Below the pieces are notes generated by a model. The model did no database searches. It had not been told where the DNA came from and worked only from the letters and a program-made list of their open reading frames with translations. Of a DNA stretch of 64,000 nt, positions 10,150 to 19,859 are shown piece by piece (position 1 is the stretch's first letter; every line of letters begins with the position of its first letter). The stretch is from Ariolimax columbianus (lineage: Eukaryota > Mollusca > Gastropoda > Stylommatophora > Arionidae), in assembly GCA_036924085.1 (NCBI GenBank), contig JAVGWX010000003.1:113877764-113941763 (forward strand), written 5' to 3'. The position numbers were made by a program, and so were the translations under genes.

Positions 10150-12465
10150 TAGCTGCTGGAAAGTGAACTATACTCCTGTGGGTGCCATCTCACTGTGGCG
10201 TGCCTGGAAATGAGAGGGTAGATGGGCTTGCAAGAAGGGGAGGAGAATGTGAACAAGAAGTTGTCCAGGCTGTCAGAAGAGAACAGAACCAACCAAGAGG
10301 GTTGTCCAGGCTGTCAGAAGAGAACAGAACCAGCCAAGAGAGTTGTCCAGGCTGACAAAAGAGAATAGAACCAACCAAGAGAGTTGTCCAGGCTGTCAGA
10401 AGAGAACAGAACCAACCAAGAGGGTTGTCCAGGCTGTCAGAAGAGAACAGAACCAACCAAGAGAGTTGTCCAGGCTGTCAGAAGAGAACAGAATCAACCA
10501 AGAGAGTTGTCCAGGCTGTCAGAAGAGAATAGAACCAACCAAGAGGGTTGTCCAGGCTGTCAAAAGAGAACAGAACCAACCAAGAGAGTTGTCCAGGCTG
10601 TCAAAAGAGAACAGAACCAACCAAGAGAGTTGTCCAGGCTGTCAGAAGAGAACAGAACCAACCAAGAGGGTTGTCCAGGCTGTCAGAAGAGAACAGAACC
10701 AGCCAAGAGAGTTGTCCAGGCTGACAAAAGAGAATAGAACCAACCAAGAGAGTTGTCCAGGCTGTCAGAAGAGAACAGAACCAACCAAGAGGGTTGTCCA
10801 GGCTGTCAGAAGAGAACAGAACCAACCAAGAGAGTTGTCCAGGCTGTCAGAAGAGAACAGAATCAACCAAGAGAGTTGTCCAGGCTGTCAGAAGAGAATA
10901 GAACCAACCAAGAGGGTTGTCCAGGCTGTCAAAAGAGAACAGAACCAACCAAGAGAGTTGTCCAGGCTGTCAAAAGAGAACAGAACCAACCAAGAGAGTT
11001 GTCCAGGCTGTCAGAAGAGAATAGAACCAACCAAGAGGGTTGTCCAGGCTGTCAAAAGAGAACAGAACCAACCAAGAGAGTTGTCCAGGCTGTCAGAAGA
11101 GAATAGAACCAACCAAGAGGGTTGTCCAGGCTGTCAAAAGAGAACAGAACCAACCAAGAGAGTTGTCCAGGCTGTCAAAAGAGAACAGAACCAACCAAGA
11201 GAGTTGTCCAGGCTGTCAGAAGAGAATAGAACCAACCAAGAGAGTTGTCCAGGCTGTCGGAAGAGAACAGAACCAACCAAGAGAGTTGTCCAGGCTGTCG
11301 GAAGAGAACAGAACCAACCAAGAGAGTTGTCCAGGCTGTCGGAAGAGAACAGAACCAGCCAAGAGAGTTGTCCAGGCTGTCAGAAGAGAACAGAACCAAC
11401 CAAGAGAGTTATCCAGGCTGTCAGAAGAGAACAGAACCAACCAAGAGAGTTGTCCAGGCTGTCAGAAGAGAACAGAACCAACCAAGAGAGTTGTCCAGGC
11501 TGTCAGAAGAGAACAGAACCAACCAAGAGAGTTGTCCAGGCTGTCAGAAGAGAACAGAACCAACCAAGAGAGTTGTCCAGGCTGTCAGAAGAGAACAGAA
11601 CCAGCCAAGAGAGTTGTCCAGGCTGTCAGAAGAGAACAGAACCAGCCAAGAGAGTTATCCAGGCTGTCAGAAGAGAACAGAACCAACCAAGAGAGTTGTC
11701 CAGGCTGTCAGAAGAGAACAGAACCAACCAAGAGGGTTGTCTAGGCTGTCAGAAGAGAACAGAACCAACTAAGAGAGTTGTCCAGGCTGTCAGAAGAGAA
11801 CAGAACCAGCCAAGAGAGTTGTCCAGGCTGTCAGAAGAGAACAGAACCAGCCAAGAGAGTTGTCCAGGCTGTCAGAAGAGAACAGAACCAACAAAGAGAG
11901 TTGTACATGCTGTCAGAAGAGAACAGAACCAACCAAGAGGGTTGTCTAGGCTGTCAGAAGAGAACAGAACCAACCAAGAGGGTTGTCCAGGCTGTCAGAA
12001 GAGAACAGAACCAACCAAGAGGGTTGTCTAGGCTGTCAGAAGAGAACAGAACCAACCAAGAGAGTTGTCCAGGCTGTCAGAAGAGAACAGAACCAACCAA
12101 GAGGGTTGTCTAGGCTGTCAGAAGAGAACAGAACCAATCCAACGATGACCACCCCACCCTTGACCGGCAAGGGCAGACTATCACTCTTCACCTCAGGACT
12201 GGGCACAATAGACTGAATAAACACATGTACAGGTTTCGTCTGTCTGTTTGGCCGCTGTGTAATGTGGGACAGACGAACAAACTGCCGAACATGTTTTGCA
12301 GGACTGCCCTCTGGATGGTCTGTTAAGGAGGACACACTGGCCCAATGATTCAACACTACAATCAAAGCTGTATGGAGCTAAAGAGCGACTACAGTCAACG
12401 GTCGAGTTCATCGCGGAAACTCGCTTGATTGTGTCAACAAATATGAAGAAGAATGATGTACATAT
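10150..12465 (+). mobile_element. LINE C: 3' part of I-group non-LTR retrotransposon, dead
   Basis: The left part (10155-10259) encodes the C-terminal end of an RNase H domain: WVPSHCGVPGNERVDGLARR, with the conserved W.P.H.G..GNE..D.LA pattern. The frame then enters a 41-bp tandem array. After it (12130-12440) come NDDHPTLDRQGQTITLHLRT, the GHNRLNKHMY motif and, after a frameshift, a C-terminal finger CGTDEQTAEHVLQDCP, then LQSKLYGAKERLQSTVEF. The tail is ATGAAGAAGAATG. This order (RNase H, finger, KLYG block) matches LINE A and LINE D. Frameshifts and stops (TAG in the last repeat unit) make it non-functional, and the 5' boundary was not found. Confidence 0.85.
10260..12139 (+). repeat. 41-bp minisatellite, 45 exact units + partial, inside LINE C
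   Basis: The unit is GTTGTCCAGGCTGTCAGAAG followed by AGAACAGAACCAACCAAGAG and one base. Starts at 10260, 10301, 10383, 10424, 11654 and 12105 are all in exact 41-bp register: 1845 bp = 45 x 41. The first unit is in the LINE reading frame (VVQAVRREQNQP), continuing directly from the RNase H domain. Units 1-9 and 10-18 carry the same order of variants (GACAAAAG, AATCAACC, AATAGAACC, CAAAAG), i.e. a duplicated 369-bp higher-order block. 41 is not divisible by 3, yet no frame contains a common stop, so all three plus frames are open over long distances (up to 562 codons). Confidence 0.97.
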
Positions 12466-12575
12466 CATGTTTACAACTTCACTGGTATCCCTCTGGCTTC
12501 TTCGTGAATATATGATTCCAGAAGTCCATATCGCGAAGCTGCCTCATTAGCTTTGCCACTCAGACTCCAGTTTTC

Positions 12576-12834
12576 ATATCACTCCGTGGGGACGGCGTGG
12601 CCTAGTGGTTAAGTGACACGGCTCACAACCAGAAGGTGCTGGGTTCGATCCCCATCACAGCACCGGCCGTTACCCCGGGGAAGCAAACCCTTAGAAAATG
12701 CAGGAGGAAGCAGACCCTTACATAAAATGCATGCTGAAGTCGGATGCACTGGGCCGACAGGCGCAAAATTTAAAAAAACGCAGAGCGAAATAAGGCGAAC
12801 GCAAAAAAACACACACAAAAAAATATCACTCCGT
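12576..12834 (+). mobile_element. SINE1, complete, with 12-bp TSD
   Basis: The element is 12588-12822: head GGGGACGGCGTGGCCTAGTG, B box GGGTTCGATCC, core TGCTGAAGTCGGATGCAC, tail AATAAGGCGAACGCAAAAAA. The flanks 12576-12587 and 12823-12834 are both ATATCACTCCGT. Confidence 0.95.
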
Positions 12835-13180
12835 TACGGAGAGTACTTCGTTAAATGTCTCATCTATTCATCGAGAACTTCCTAAATCAGCTGATTTCTC
12901 AAGTTGCTAATGTTCTAGACAAGTATTTCAGATTATTATGGTTTAACTAAAGGTGTTTACGGGTTCATTGAGAGGTGTATATGGGTTCTGTGAAAGGTAT
13001 GTATGAGTTCTCTAAGGTGAGATGTAGCTGTGATTGGATAAATAAAAGTAGGTTTAGAAAATGACACACATAGACTTAGCTAGCAGTTGTGACAATGAGT
13101 CCAGGTATCAGTTCGCAATACATATGTTATCATTTCGATGCATTATTTTTGGTCTATGATTCTCAGTAGCTTTGTCCTTC
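12835..13180. other. No recognisable feature
   Basis: Short imperfect repeats of GGTGTATATGGGTTC type at 12950-13010; nothing else seen. Confidence 0.5.
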
Positions 13181-13184
13181 AAAA

Positions 13185-14235
13185 ATTGGTTAACGGAAAG
13201 AAGGCAGAGGGTGGGCATAAATAAGGAGTACTCTGAGTGGTGTGGAGTGAAAAGTGGTGTGCCCCAGGGCTCGGTTTTGGGACCAATTTCGTTCTTGATA
13301 TACATATATAAATGATTTGGACATTGATATGGGATTCACGATTGCAAAATTTGCTGATGACACAAAACTATGCAGTAGTGTCTCACCTAAAGCAGAAGTG
13401 GATATATTAAGGTCGGATTTAGATAAAATTCGAGAATGGTCTGTAATCTGGCAAATGGAGTTTAATGTAGATAAATGTACAGTCATCCACATGGGTAGAT
13501 CCAATATGGAACATAATTACAGAATGGGAGAGAACAATATTAGAAAGATAGATAAAGAAAGGGACTTAGGGGTTATAATAGATCATACATGTAACGTGAG
13601 GGAGCAAGTTCAGGTAGCAGTAAAAACGGCAAATGCAATGTTAGGGATGACAAAAAGAAATATTAAACATAGAAGCAAGGAAGTGATAGTCAAACTGTAT
13701 AAAGCATTAGTTAGACCTAGATTGGAGTACTGTGTACAGGTGTGGAGTCCTTATCAGAGAGGGGATATAGACATGCTGGAGAGAATACAAAAAAGAGCGA
13801 CAAAGCTGATAGTGGGATTCCAGAATTACAGTTATGAAGAAAGATTAAAAAGAACTGGCCTACAGTGTCTAGAAGAGAGAAGAATTCGTGGTGACTTAAT
13901 ACAGGTGTATAAGATGATCAGAGGAATGGATAAAGTGGACTATAACAAGTTTTTTAAAGTACAACCACCAACAAGGACAAGAGGGCATAGCTACAAGCTG
14001 ACTAAGGAGAGGTCCAGATTAGATATAAGGAAATATTTTTTTTCAGTCAGAGAGTGGTGACTGCTTGGAATGCATTGCCAGGGGAGGTAGTGGAGGCAGG
14101 GACAGTTAATGCATTTAAGAATAAATTGGATGCGTATAGCTTTTAGAGCAAGGTGATGTAAATGTAACTGGTTGTATACAGACTCTGCAGGGTCTTCTAA
14201 ACCAGTATAAAGACGTTACGTTAAGTTAAGTTCAA
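13185..14235 (+). mobile_element. CR1/L2-like LINE, 5'-truncated, dead reverse transcriptase
   Basis: The RT palm motif GVPQGSVLGPISFLIYI is encoded at 13256-13309. A ~4-bp insertion (TATA) then shifts frame, and the next frame (13317-14058) gives the YADD-like FADDTKL box, FNVDKCTVIHMG, ERDLGVIIDHTC, LYKALVRPRLEYCVQVWSP, RATKLIVGF and RRIRGDLIQVYKMI: the standard order of RT C-terminus and thumb in CR1-type LINEs. A second frameshift in a T-run near 14040 separates VVTAWNALPGEVVEAGTVN and FKNKLDAYSF, the usual C-terminal end. The 3' end carries a short TTAAG repeat (~14217-14231). The two frameshifts make it a pseudogene. The CR1/L2 assignment rests on motif style. Confidence 0.88.
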
Positions 14236-14283
14236 CATTGACCACACATGTGTATGTTTCATGTAGTGAAACATAATCAATTA

Positions 14284-14480
14284 GAGCCACGGATACAGCA
14301 CAGTGAATGAGCTGACAGCACCCAGCAACTCAGTCGGCTGCTTGCATCAGGGTCAGGAACCCAGATCTGACAAAGTCTCTTTTCCGCCTTCATGCGGTGC
14401 ACCTGGAAACAGGTGTACAAGTGCAGTGGGGCTAAAAGATAATGGATAGAAGTGGGATGGGGAGCCAGCCCCCCCCCCCC
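14284..14480 (+). mobile_element. Diverged SINE2-like head fragment
   Basis: ATGAGCTGACAGCACCCAGC, TGCTTGCATCAGGGTCAGGA, TTCATGCGGTGCACCTGG and ACAGGTGTACAAGTGCAG follow the order of the SINE2 head (TGAGCTGCAGCGGTCAGCG, GCTAGCGTCAGGGCCAGC, CGCGGTGATCCTGG). A C-run lies at 14469-14481. The core and tail are missing; the 40-bp array follows. Confidence 0.6.
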
Positions 14481-14510
14481 CATATTTAAAAAAAAACCTC
14501 AGCTGAAACC

Positions 14511-15139
14511 AGATCTGTCGCACAGAAAGACAAAGTTATCGCAGTCAACCAGATCTGTCGCACAGAAAGACAAAGTTATCGCAGTCAACCAGATCTGTCG
14601 CACAGAAAGACAAAGTTATCGCAGTCAACCAGATCTGTCGCACAGAAAGACAAATTTATCGCAGTCAACCAGATCTGTCGCACAGAAAGACAAAGTTATC
14701 GCAATCAACCAGATCTGTCGGGCAGAAAAACAAAGTTATCGCAATCAACCAGATCTGTCGGGCAGAAAGACAAAGTTATCGCAGTCAACCAGATCTGTCG
14801 GGCAGAAAGACAAAGTTATCGCAGTCAACCAGATCTGTCGGGCAGAAAGACAAAGTTATCGCAGTCAACCAGATCTGTCGGGCAGAAAGACAGCTATCGC
14901 AGTCAACCAGATCTGTCGGGCAGAAAGACAAAGTTATCGCAGTCAACCAGATCTGTCGGGCAGAAAGACAAAGTTATCGCAGTCAACCAGATCTGTCGGG
15001 CAGAAAGACAAAGTTATCGCAGTCAACCAGATCTGTCGGGCAGAAAGACAAAGTTATCGCAGTCAACCAGATCTGTCGGGCAGAAAGACAAAGTTATCGC
15101 AGTCAACCAGATCTGTCGGGCAGAAAGACAAAGCTATCG
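14511..15139. repeat. 40-bp minisatellite, ~15.7 units
   Basis: Unit AGATCTGTCGGGCAGAAAGA + CAAAGTTATCGCAGTCAACC, starting at 14511 and repeating every 40 bp; one unit (14871) is 38 bp. 5' units have CGCACAG and 3' units CGGGCAG, so variants are spatially segregated. The 244-codon plus frame across it is a repeat artefact. Confidence 0.96.
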
Positions 15140-15305
15140 CTTTTCAGGAGAAACGTCGAAGAAAAGGCAGAAACACAATCAGTTGACACAATAACGTGCC
15201 CACAATAACGTTTTCTGATCAGTTGATTGGTTCATTAATGCAGAAGTTACTTGACACCTGTTTTAATGGTTCATAAAATATTACATGATTCATAAATGAT
15301 CATTT

Positions 15306-15308
<3 letters not shown>

Positions 15309-15389
<81 letters not shown>
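15309..15389. repeat. (TA)n then (CA)n microsatellite
   Basis: About 68 bp of alternating AT followed by ACACACACACACA. It sits just beyond the 3' end of minus-strand LINE A. Confidence 0.97.
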
Positions 15390-15599
15390 AAATCCACACC
15401 CACCCCACCTACCCACCCACCATGGCATACCTATCGTCGTCTTGGTTTGCTTGGAGTATGTCTACATCTCCAAAGTTGCCTCTTGTATGAACCTCACTGT
15501 CTTCTGCAGCGCACACATAGGTCCATATAGTTTCCCTTCCAGTTTTGTTTCTCTTGGGCAGTATGTCCGCCTCAGTATCCCATACTCTCGTCAGTCCTG

Positions 15600-15797
15600 A
15601 AGTATATGTCCCGCAGTCTGCGGTGCCTGTCCACATGTACACATACTTGAGCTGCCAATCCTAAATTTTGAATACACGTGGCTGCGGAGTCGGTCGTGTC
15701 CCGTTCTGAGGCGCAGTATGACAATCTGCTTTTGCCTACTTATATTATGATAGTCATCTTGTATTTGTGTTGGAAACTCTCTCATTGATTTAATCAT
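15600..15797 (-). pseudogene. LINE A C-terminal zinc-finger region
   Basis: The minus strand encodes MREFPTQIQDDYHNISRQKQ, then RLRTGHDRLRSHVYSKFRI and CTCGQAPQTAGHILQD: a C-x-C...H..Q.C finger typical of the C-terminus of I-group LINE ORF2. The MIKSMREFPTQIQDDYHN linker is single-copy here, unlike in LINE C and LINE D. Downstream frame is lost. Confidence 0.85.
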
Positions 15798-15817
15798 ATT
15801 TTTCTTTTGATGGTATG

Positions 15818-16270
15818 TTACTGGTACATCTGGTTGCTCGTCTGCGGCATCTTTCCTGGCCAGTGTTTCAGCTCTCGCATTTCCTGGTATTCTGCAGTGA
15901 GACGGTATCCACTGCGCTGGCTGTTCAATGTTGACAATAAAACTTGTAGATCTGACAGCCTCCAGAATGATAGTGCTTGGTGTACTGATTTTCCATCTGC
16001 CAGAAATACTACAAGATACGAGTCAAGGTTGGTGTTCAGCAATTTTTCCGTCGCCAATTTCATCGCTTGTATCTCTGCATCATAATTATGGCAGAATTTT
16101 CCTGTTGGTGCTGCAGCTGTTTCCATAGTGTTATTTGGGTGTTCTATATACACTCCTGCTCCTCTATTCTTTACTGCATTCTGTGCTGACCCATCTGTGT
16201 ATACTTGGACCCATAGATCTTGTGGATATTCTTCATCCAAGAAATTGAGAGCAATTATCTTAAATTGCAC
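15818..16270 (-). pseudogene. LINE A RNase H domain
   Basis: The domain starts VQVYTDGSAQNAVKNRGAGV (first catalytic Asp in YTDGS), followed by YDAEIQAMKLA (catalytic Glu) and VVFLADGKSVHQAL, where the usual Asp-Ser of the third motif appears as ADGKS. In another frame it continues WIPSHCRIPGNARAETLARK, so a frameshift lies before the last motif and N-A-R-A-E replaces the usual N-E-x-A-D. It would degrade RNA in RNA:DNA hybrids if intact. Confidence 0.85.
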
Positions 16271-16389
16271 TCTGTTCTGTTCCTCCTTGCCTAGTATTCC
16301 CTGAATGGTTGTTTGGACTCATACTGATTATCTATGCTGCTCTCTCCATGGTATTTGTTCTGGCACAGCTGTTAAAGGAATAACAATTT

Positions 16390-16710
16390 CAGGCAGTTAT
16401 GTGGCTTGTCTACGAAGTCGTTTGGCTTGGTGTAAAAAGCTACTTCTTTTCAATCGTCCCATTGCTAGGTCCTGGAATCTATCCTTCATTGGGTGGCTCG
16501 GCATACAGTTGAACTTTTCTGTCTGTGTTAGCACCTTTGTGTCTCTAAGTTCCCCTAGTGATTGCATCCTCCCTGGTTTCTCCATCTCCACTATAGACGT
16601 TGATTTCATTGCCCCTGTAATTACCCTTAGCGCCTAATTTTGTACCTTATCTAACTCTTTTAATGTAGTGTTTGATGATGAACACCAGGCAGCTGATCCA
16701 TATTCCAGAT
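16390..16710 (-). pseudogene. LINE A RT thumb / linker region
   Basis: PHLEYGSAAWCSSSNTTLKE and LDKVQN precede an in-frame stop. After it come LRVITGAMKSTSIVEMEKPG, LRDTKVLTQTEKFNCMPSHP and KRSSFLHQAKRLRRQ. This matches the thumb and post-RT region of I-group LINEs (LEYG..W, RVITGA..STP). Confidence 0.82.
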
Positions 16711-16935
16711 GTGGGCATATGCCCTGTTGGTAAACACTGCTAAGTATTTTTTTCTCCGGTTCCCCATGTGGTTCCACTTACTTTTCTTAGGATGACTAAC
16801 TTCCTTCTGGTTTTTCCTGCTGCCTTGTTGACGTATTGTCTCTAAGTAAGTCTATTATCAAATATAACTACGAGGTAGGTGGGTTGTTTATCTTCTCTTA
16901 GTAGCTCTCCATCTATTTTGATGCTTCCCACTTTT

Positions 16936-17190
16936 TTATTTTGGACATTTATCTGTGTTGATGCTAACACACCATTTATTTGCCCATAGGGTTAACGCAT
17001 CTATTGCTCTTTGTAGAATTTTGGTGGCGACTGTTGCATATTCATCAGTGCACCATATCACCAGGTCATCTGCATAAATTGTCACTTTTACTCCACCTGG
17101 CAGTTCTGTAATCAGGTCATTAATGTAGACTATGCTAAGTGTGGGGGAAAGCACACCCCCCTGCGGTACACCGTGGCGTAACAACATTTT
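16936..17190 (-). pseudogene. LINE A RT palm (YADD)
   Basis: RHGVPQGGVLSPTLSIVYIN then DLITELPGGVKVTIYADDLV, with the catalytic YADD box intact, followed by LWANKWCVSINTDKC. The start and end of the domain lie in other frames or are interrupted. Confidence 0.92.
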
Positions 17191-17485
17191 CTTACTCTTC
17201 AGTCCATCTAGTTGTACTCTGGCTCTTCTTTTACGCAGGTAGGCTTTTAATCATTTGTACATCCTACCTTTTACTTTATTATTTCTCAGTTTCTTCAAGT
17301 CCTTCTTTCCATACCTTGTCAAATGCTTTCCTTAGGTCTATCCATGCTGCTAGTACCAGTTTCTTGTCTTGGAAAGCATCCTCAATCTCTTGGGAAAGAT
17401 AAGTTGCTTAGTCCTCAGTAGAGAAACATTTTCAGGAACCCGCTTACTGTGACACAAGGAGGTTCTCACTCTCAAGGTACCACTG

Positions 17486-17759
17486 CATCCTGAAATTTTT
17501 TTTTTTTTTCCGTTCGCCTTATTTCTTTTATCCTCAAGGCGGTGTGCGTTGCACTGTGGTTTTTATTTTGCGCCTATCGGCCCAGTGCATCCGACTTCAG
17601 CATGCATTTTATGTAAGGGTCTGCTTCCTCCTGCATTTTCTAAGGGTTTGCTTCCCCGGGGTAACGGCCGGTGCTGTGATGGGGATCGAACCCAGCACCT
17701 TCTGGCTGTGAGCCGTGCCACTTAACCACTAGGCCAAGCCGTCCCCTCATCCTGAAATT
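17486..17759 (-). mobile_element. SINE1 inserted in LINE A RT, 12-bp TSD
   Basis: The element is 17498-17747 on the minus strand, with head GGGGACGGCTTGGCCTAGTG, B box GGGTTCGATCC, core TGCTGAAGTCGGATGCAC, then the GGCGAACGG tail and A-run. The flanks 17486-17497 and 17748-17759 are both CATCCTGAAATT. It splits the RT between CKTIERINF and the palm block, so it is younger than LINE A. Confidence 0.95.
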
Positions 17760-18040
17760 GATACGCTCGATTGTTTTACAAAGACAACTTGTAAGGCTGA
17801 TTGGTCTATAGCTGGATGATGTGGAATTGTCTTTCCCTGGTTTTAGAAGCGATATCATAATTGTTTCTCTCCAGATCTGAGGGACTCTGAGGTCCAACTG
17901 GCATCGAAGATCTGTAGCAGTTTTGTCTTCCCTGGTACTCCCAAGTTATTAATGATTTCGTTTGATACCCCGTCAGCCCCTGGCGACTTTCTCATTTTTA
18001 ATTTGGATATTGCTAGCTCCAGTTCTCTTATAATGAACGG
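17760..18040 (-). pseudogene. LINE A RT N-terminal fingers
   Basis: FIIRELELAISKLKMRKSPG and ADGVSNEIINNLGVPGKTKL give the RT motif 1 signature (A...K..KSPG.DG...E). After a frameshift come VPQIWRETIMISLLKPGKDN and SYRPISLTSCLCKTIERINF (motif 2). It is interrupted on the 3' side by SINE1. Confidence 0.88.
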
Positions 18041-18042
18041 GG

Positions 18043-18645
18043 TCTCCATACCCTCTGGTATAGTTTCATCACTTCTTACATTGTGTTGCTTCTCTCTAAT
18101 CTCCTGCTGTTTCTCTGATAGTGAATGGGGTCTCCATAACCTCTGGTATAGTTTCATCACTTCTTACATTGTGTTGCTTCTCTCTAATCTCCTGCTGTTT
18201 CTCTGATAGTGAATGGGGTCTCCATAACCTCTGGTATAGTTTCATCACTTCTTACATTGTGTTGCTTCTCTCTAATCTCCTGCTGTTTCTCTGATAGTGA
18301 ATGGGGTCTCCATAACCTCTGGTATAGTTTCATCACTTCTTACATTGTGTTGCTTCTCTCTAATCTCCTGCTGTTTCTCTGATAGTGAATGGGGTCTCCA
18401 TAACCTCTGGTATAGTTTCATCACTTCTTACATTGTGTTGCTTCTCTCTAATCTCCTGCTGTTTCTCTGATAGTGAATGGGGTCTCCATACCCTCTGGTA
18501 TAGTTTCATCACTTCTTACATTGTGTTGCTTCTCTCTAATCTCCTGCTGTTTCTCTGATAGTGAATGGGGTCTCCATACCCTCTGGTATAGTTTCATCAC
18601 TTCTTACATTGTGTTGCTTCTCTCTAATCTCCTACTGTTTCTCTG
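18043..18645 (-). repeat. 88-bp tandem array (~7 units) inside LINE A
   Basis: GTTTCATCACTTCTTACATT recurs every 88 bp (e.g. 18151, 18239). On the minus strand the unit encodes EKQQEIREKQHNVRSDETIP and ME(T)PF, i.e. the segment just before RT motif 1 of the LINE. 88 is not a multiple of 3, so each extra unit shifts the frame. Units are nearly identical; Pro/Thr codon variants (ACCC versus AACC) and small substitutions distinguish them. Confidence 0.95.
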
Positions 18646-18649
18646 TACT

Positions 18650-19330
18650 AACTTCAATCTCATTGTCTTTAACAAAGGAATCTGCAAAGTGATCAGCTGT
18701 CTGTTTACCTGTGATGATGTTCCCATCTTTATTTAGTGAAACCCTTGTATTTCTCCCGGCATCTTCATCATTTAGTTGTTTTACCAACTTCAACATTTTC
18801 CTAGTGTCCTTTTCTAAGTTGAGGGACTCTGTTTTCTTCTTCCAGCTTTTTCTCCTGGCTTGCAGCTTAGCCCTTTGGAATTTGGCTTTGGTATGTTGAA
18901 AATGTTGGTGGTGATTTAGACTTGGGCTAGTCTCTGCTTTCGAGAAGTTTCCACTTCATTGTGCTGTTTCTCTGGTTCACTGTTCCAGTGAGGTCTATAG
19001 CTCTTTCGCGCCCCTCTATTTGTTGTTTCACGAGTAGCCTGTAGTATATGTGTGCTGAGCTCGTCAACTACCTTATCTATATCTCTGTCTACATTTAGAT
19101 CTTTATCTAGTACACTGGTACGATGCAGGTACATTTCCCAGTCTGCCTTTGCGTAGTTCCACCTTGGCAGTGTCCTGCTCTCCCTGACATATTCATTTTC
19201 AACAGTTAGAAAAACTGGCCTGTGATCACTGCCACCCAGTTGTTTCCCACTTCCTATCTGGTGAATGGAATGCTAGGTCTGGTGTGGATGTAGTATGCCA
19301 TGCCCTCGAGTAGAAGGTCGGCCGGTCGGT
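18650..19330 (-). pseudogene. LINE A EN-to-RT linker
   Basis: The minus strand encodes LDKDLNVDRDIDKVVDELST, HILQATRETTNRGARKSYRP and HWNSEPEKQHNEVE. This parallels LINE B (AATETIPRGARKNYKPYWND), which places it between endonuclease and RT. Confidence 0.8.
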
Positions 19331-19341
19331 TGGCTGATTGA

Positions 19342-19840
19342 TCAGGATAAGTCTATTTTGTCATTCTGCCAGTTTTCTAAATCCTCTCCTCTCTTGTCCA
19401 CTTGATCGTAGCCCCAGCTTTGTGAATGGCTGTTGAAATGTCCACACACAATCAGTTCATCTTTTTTAGGGATTGTATCCAGTGCCATGGGTAAGTCACT
19501 CAGGTAGTAGTAATTAAACAGGTGAAATTCTGTATTTTCTGTCTTGAGTTGAAGCGTCTGGTATTCTGCCCCCTCTGTATATACTACAATCTGGCTTGCA
19601 TTGATATTATTCCTCACTAGGGTTATTATTCCACCCTTTCGTCTGTCTTTTCGTTCCACCCGATAGCACTGATATCCTCTAATTGTGAACACTATGTCTT
19701 TGTTTAGATTTATTTCTTGCATGCAGCACACATTGGCTTGCTCTTTATTTAGTACATGTTCAAGTTCTAGTTATTTGTTGTACTCATCTCTTTTGATATT
19801 GACTCCTTCCGCATTCCAGTGCATTATTTTCAGTGGTCTT
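19342..19840 (-). pseudogene. LINE A endonuclease domain
   Basis: It starts KIMHWNAEGV (19838-19800), then a TAA stop. It resumes CMQEINLNKDIVFTIRGYQC, RRKGGIITLVRNN and VCGHFNSHSQSWGYDQVDKR. The catalytic Asp of the usual GDFN box is His (GHFN), so the domain would be inactive even without the stop. It is homologous to the open LINE B frame. Confidence 0.88.
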
Positions 19841-19859
19841 TGCTGTGTTCTGTTTGGCC

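Noticed and set aside
10343..12113. 562-codon frame with KENRTNQESCPGCQKR repeats as a cysteine-rich repeat protein
   Set aside because: The array is a 41-bp satellite inside a dead LINE; the LINE frame is only one of the three open frames and is broken after the array.
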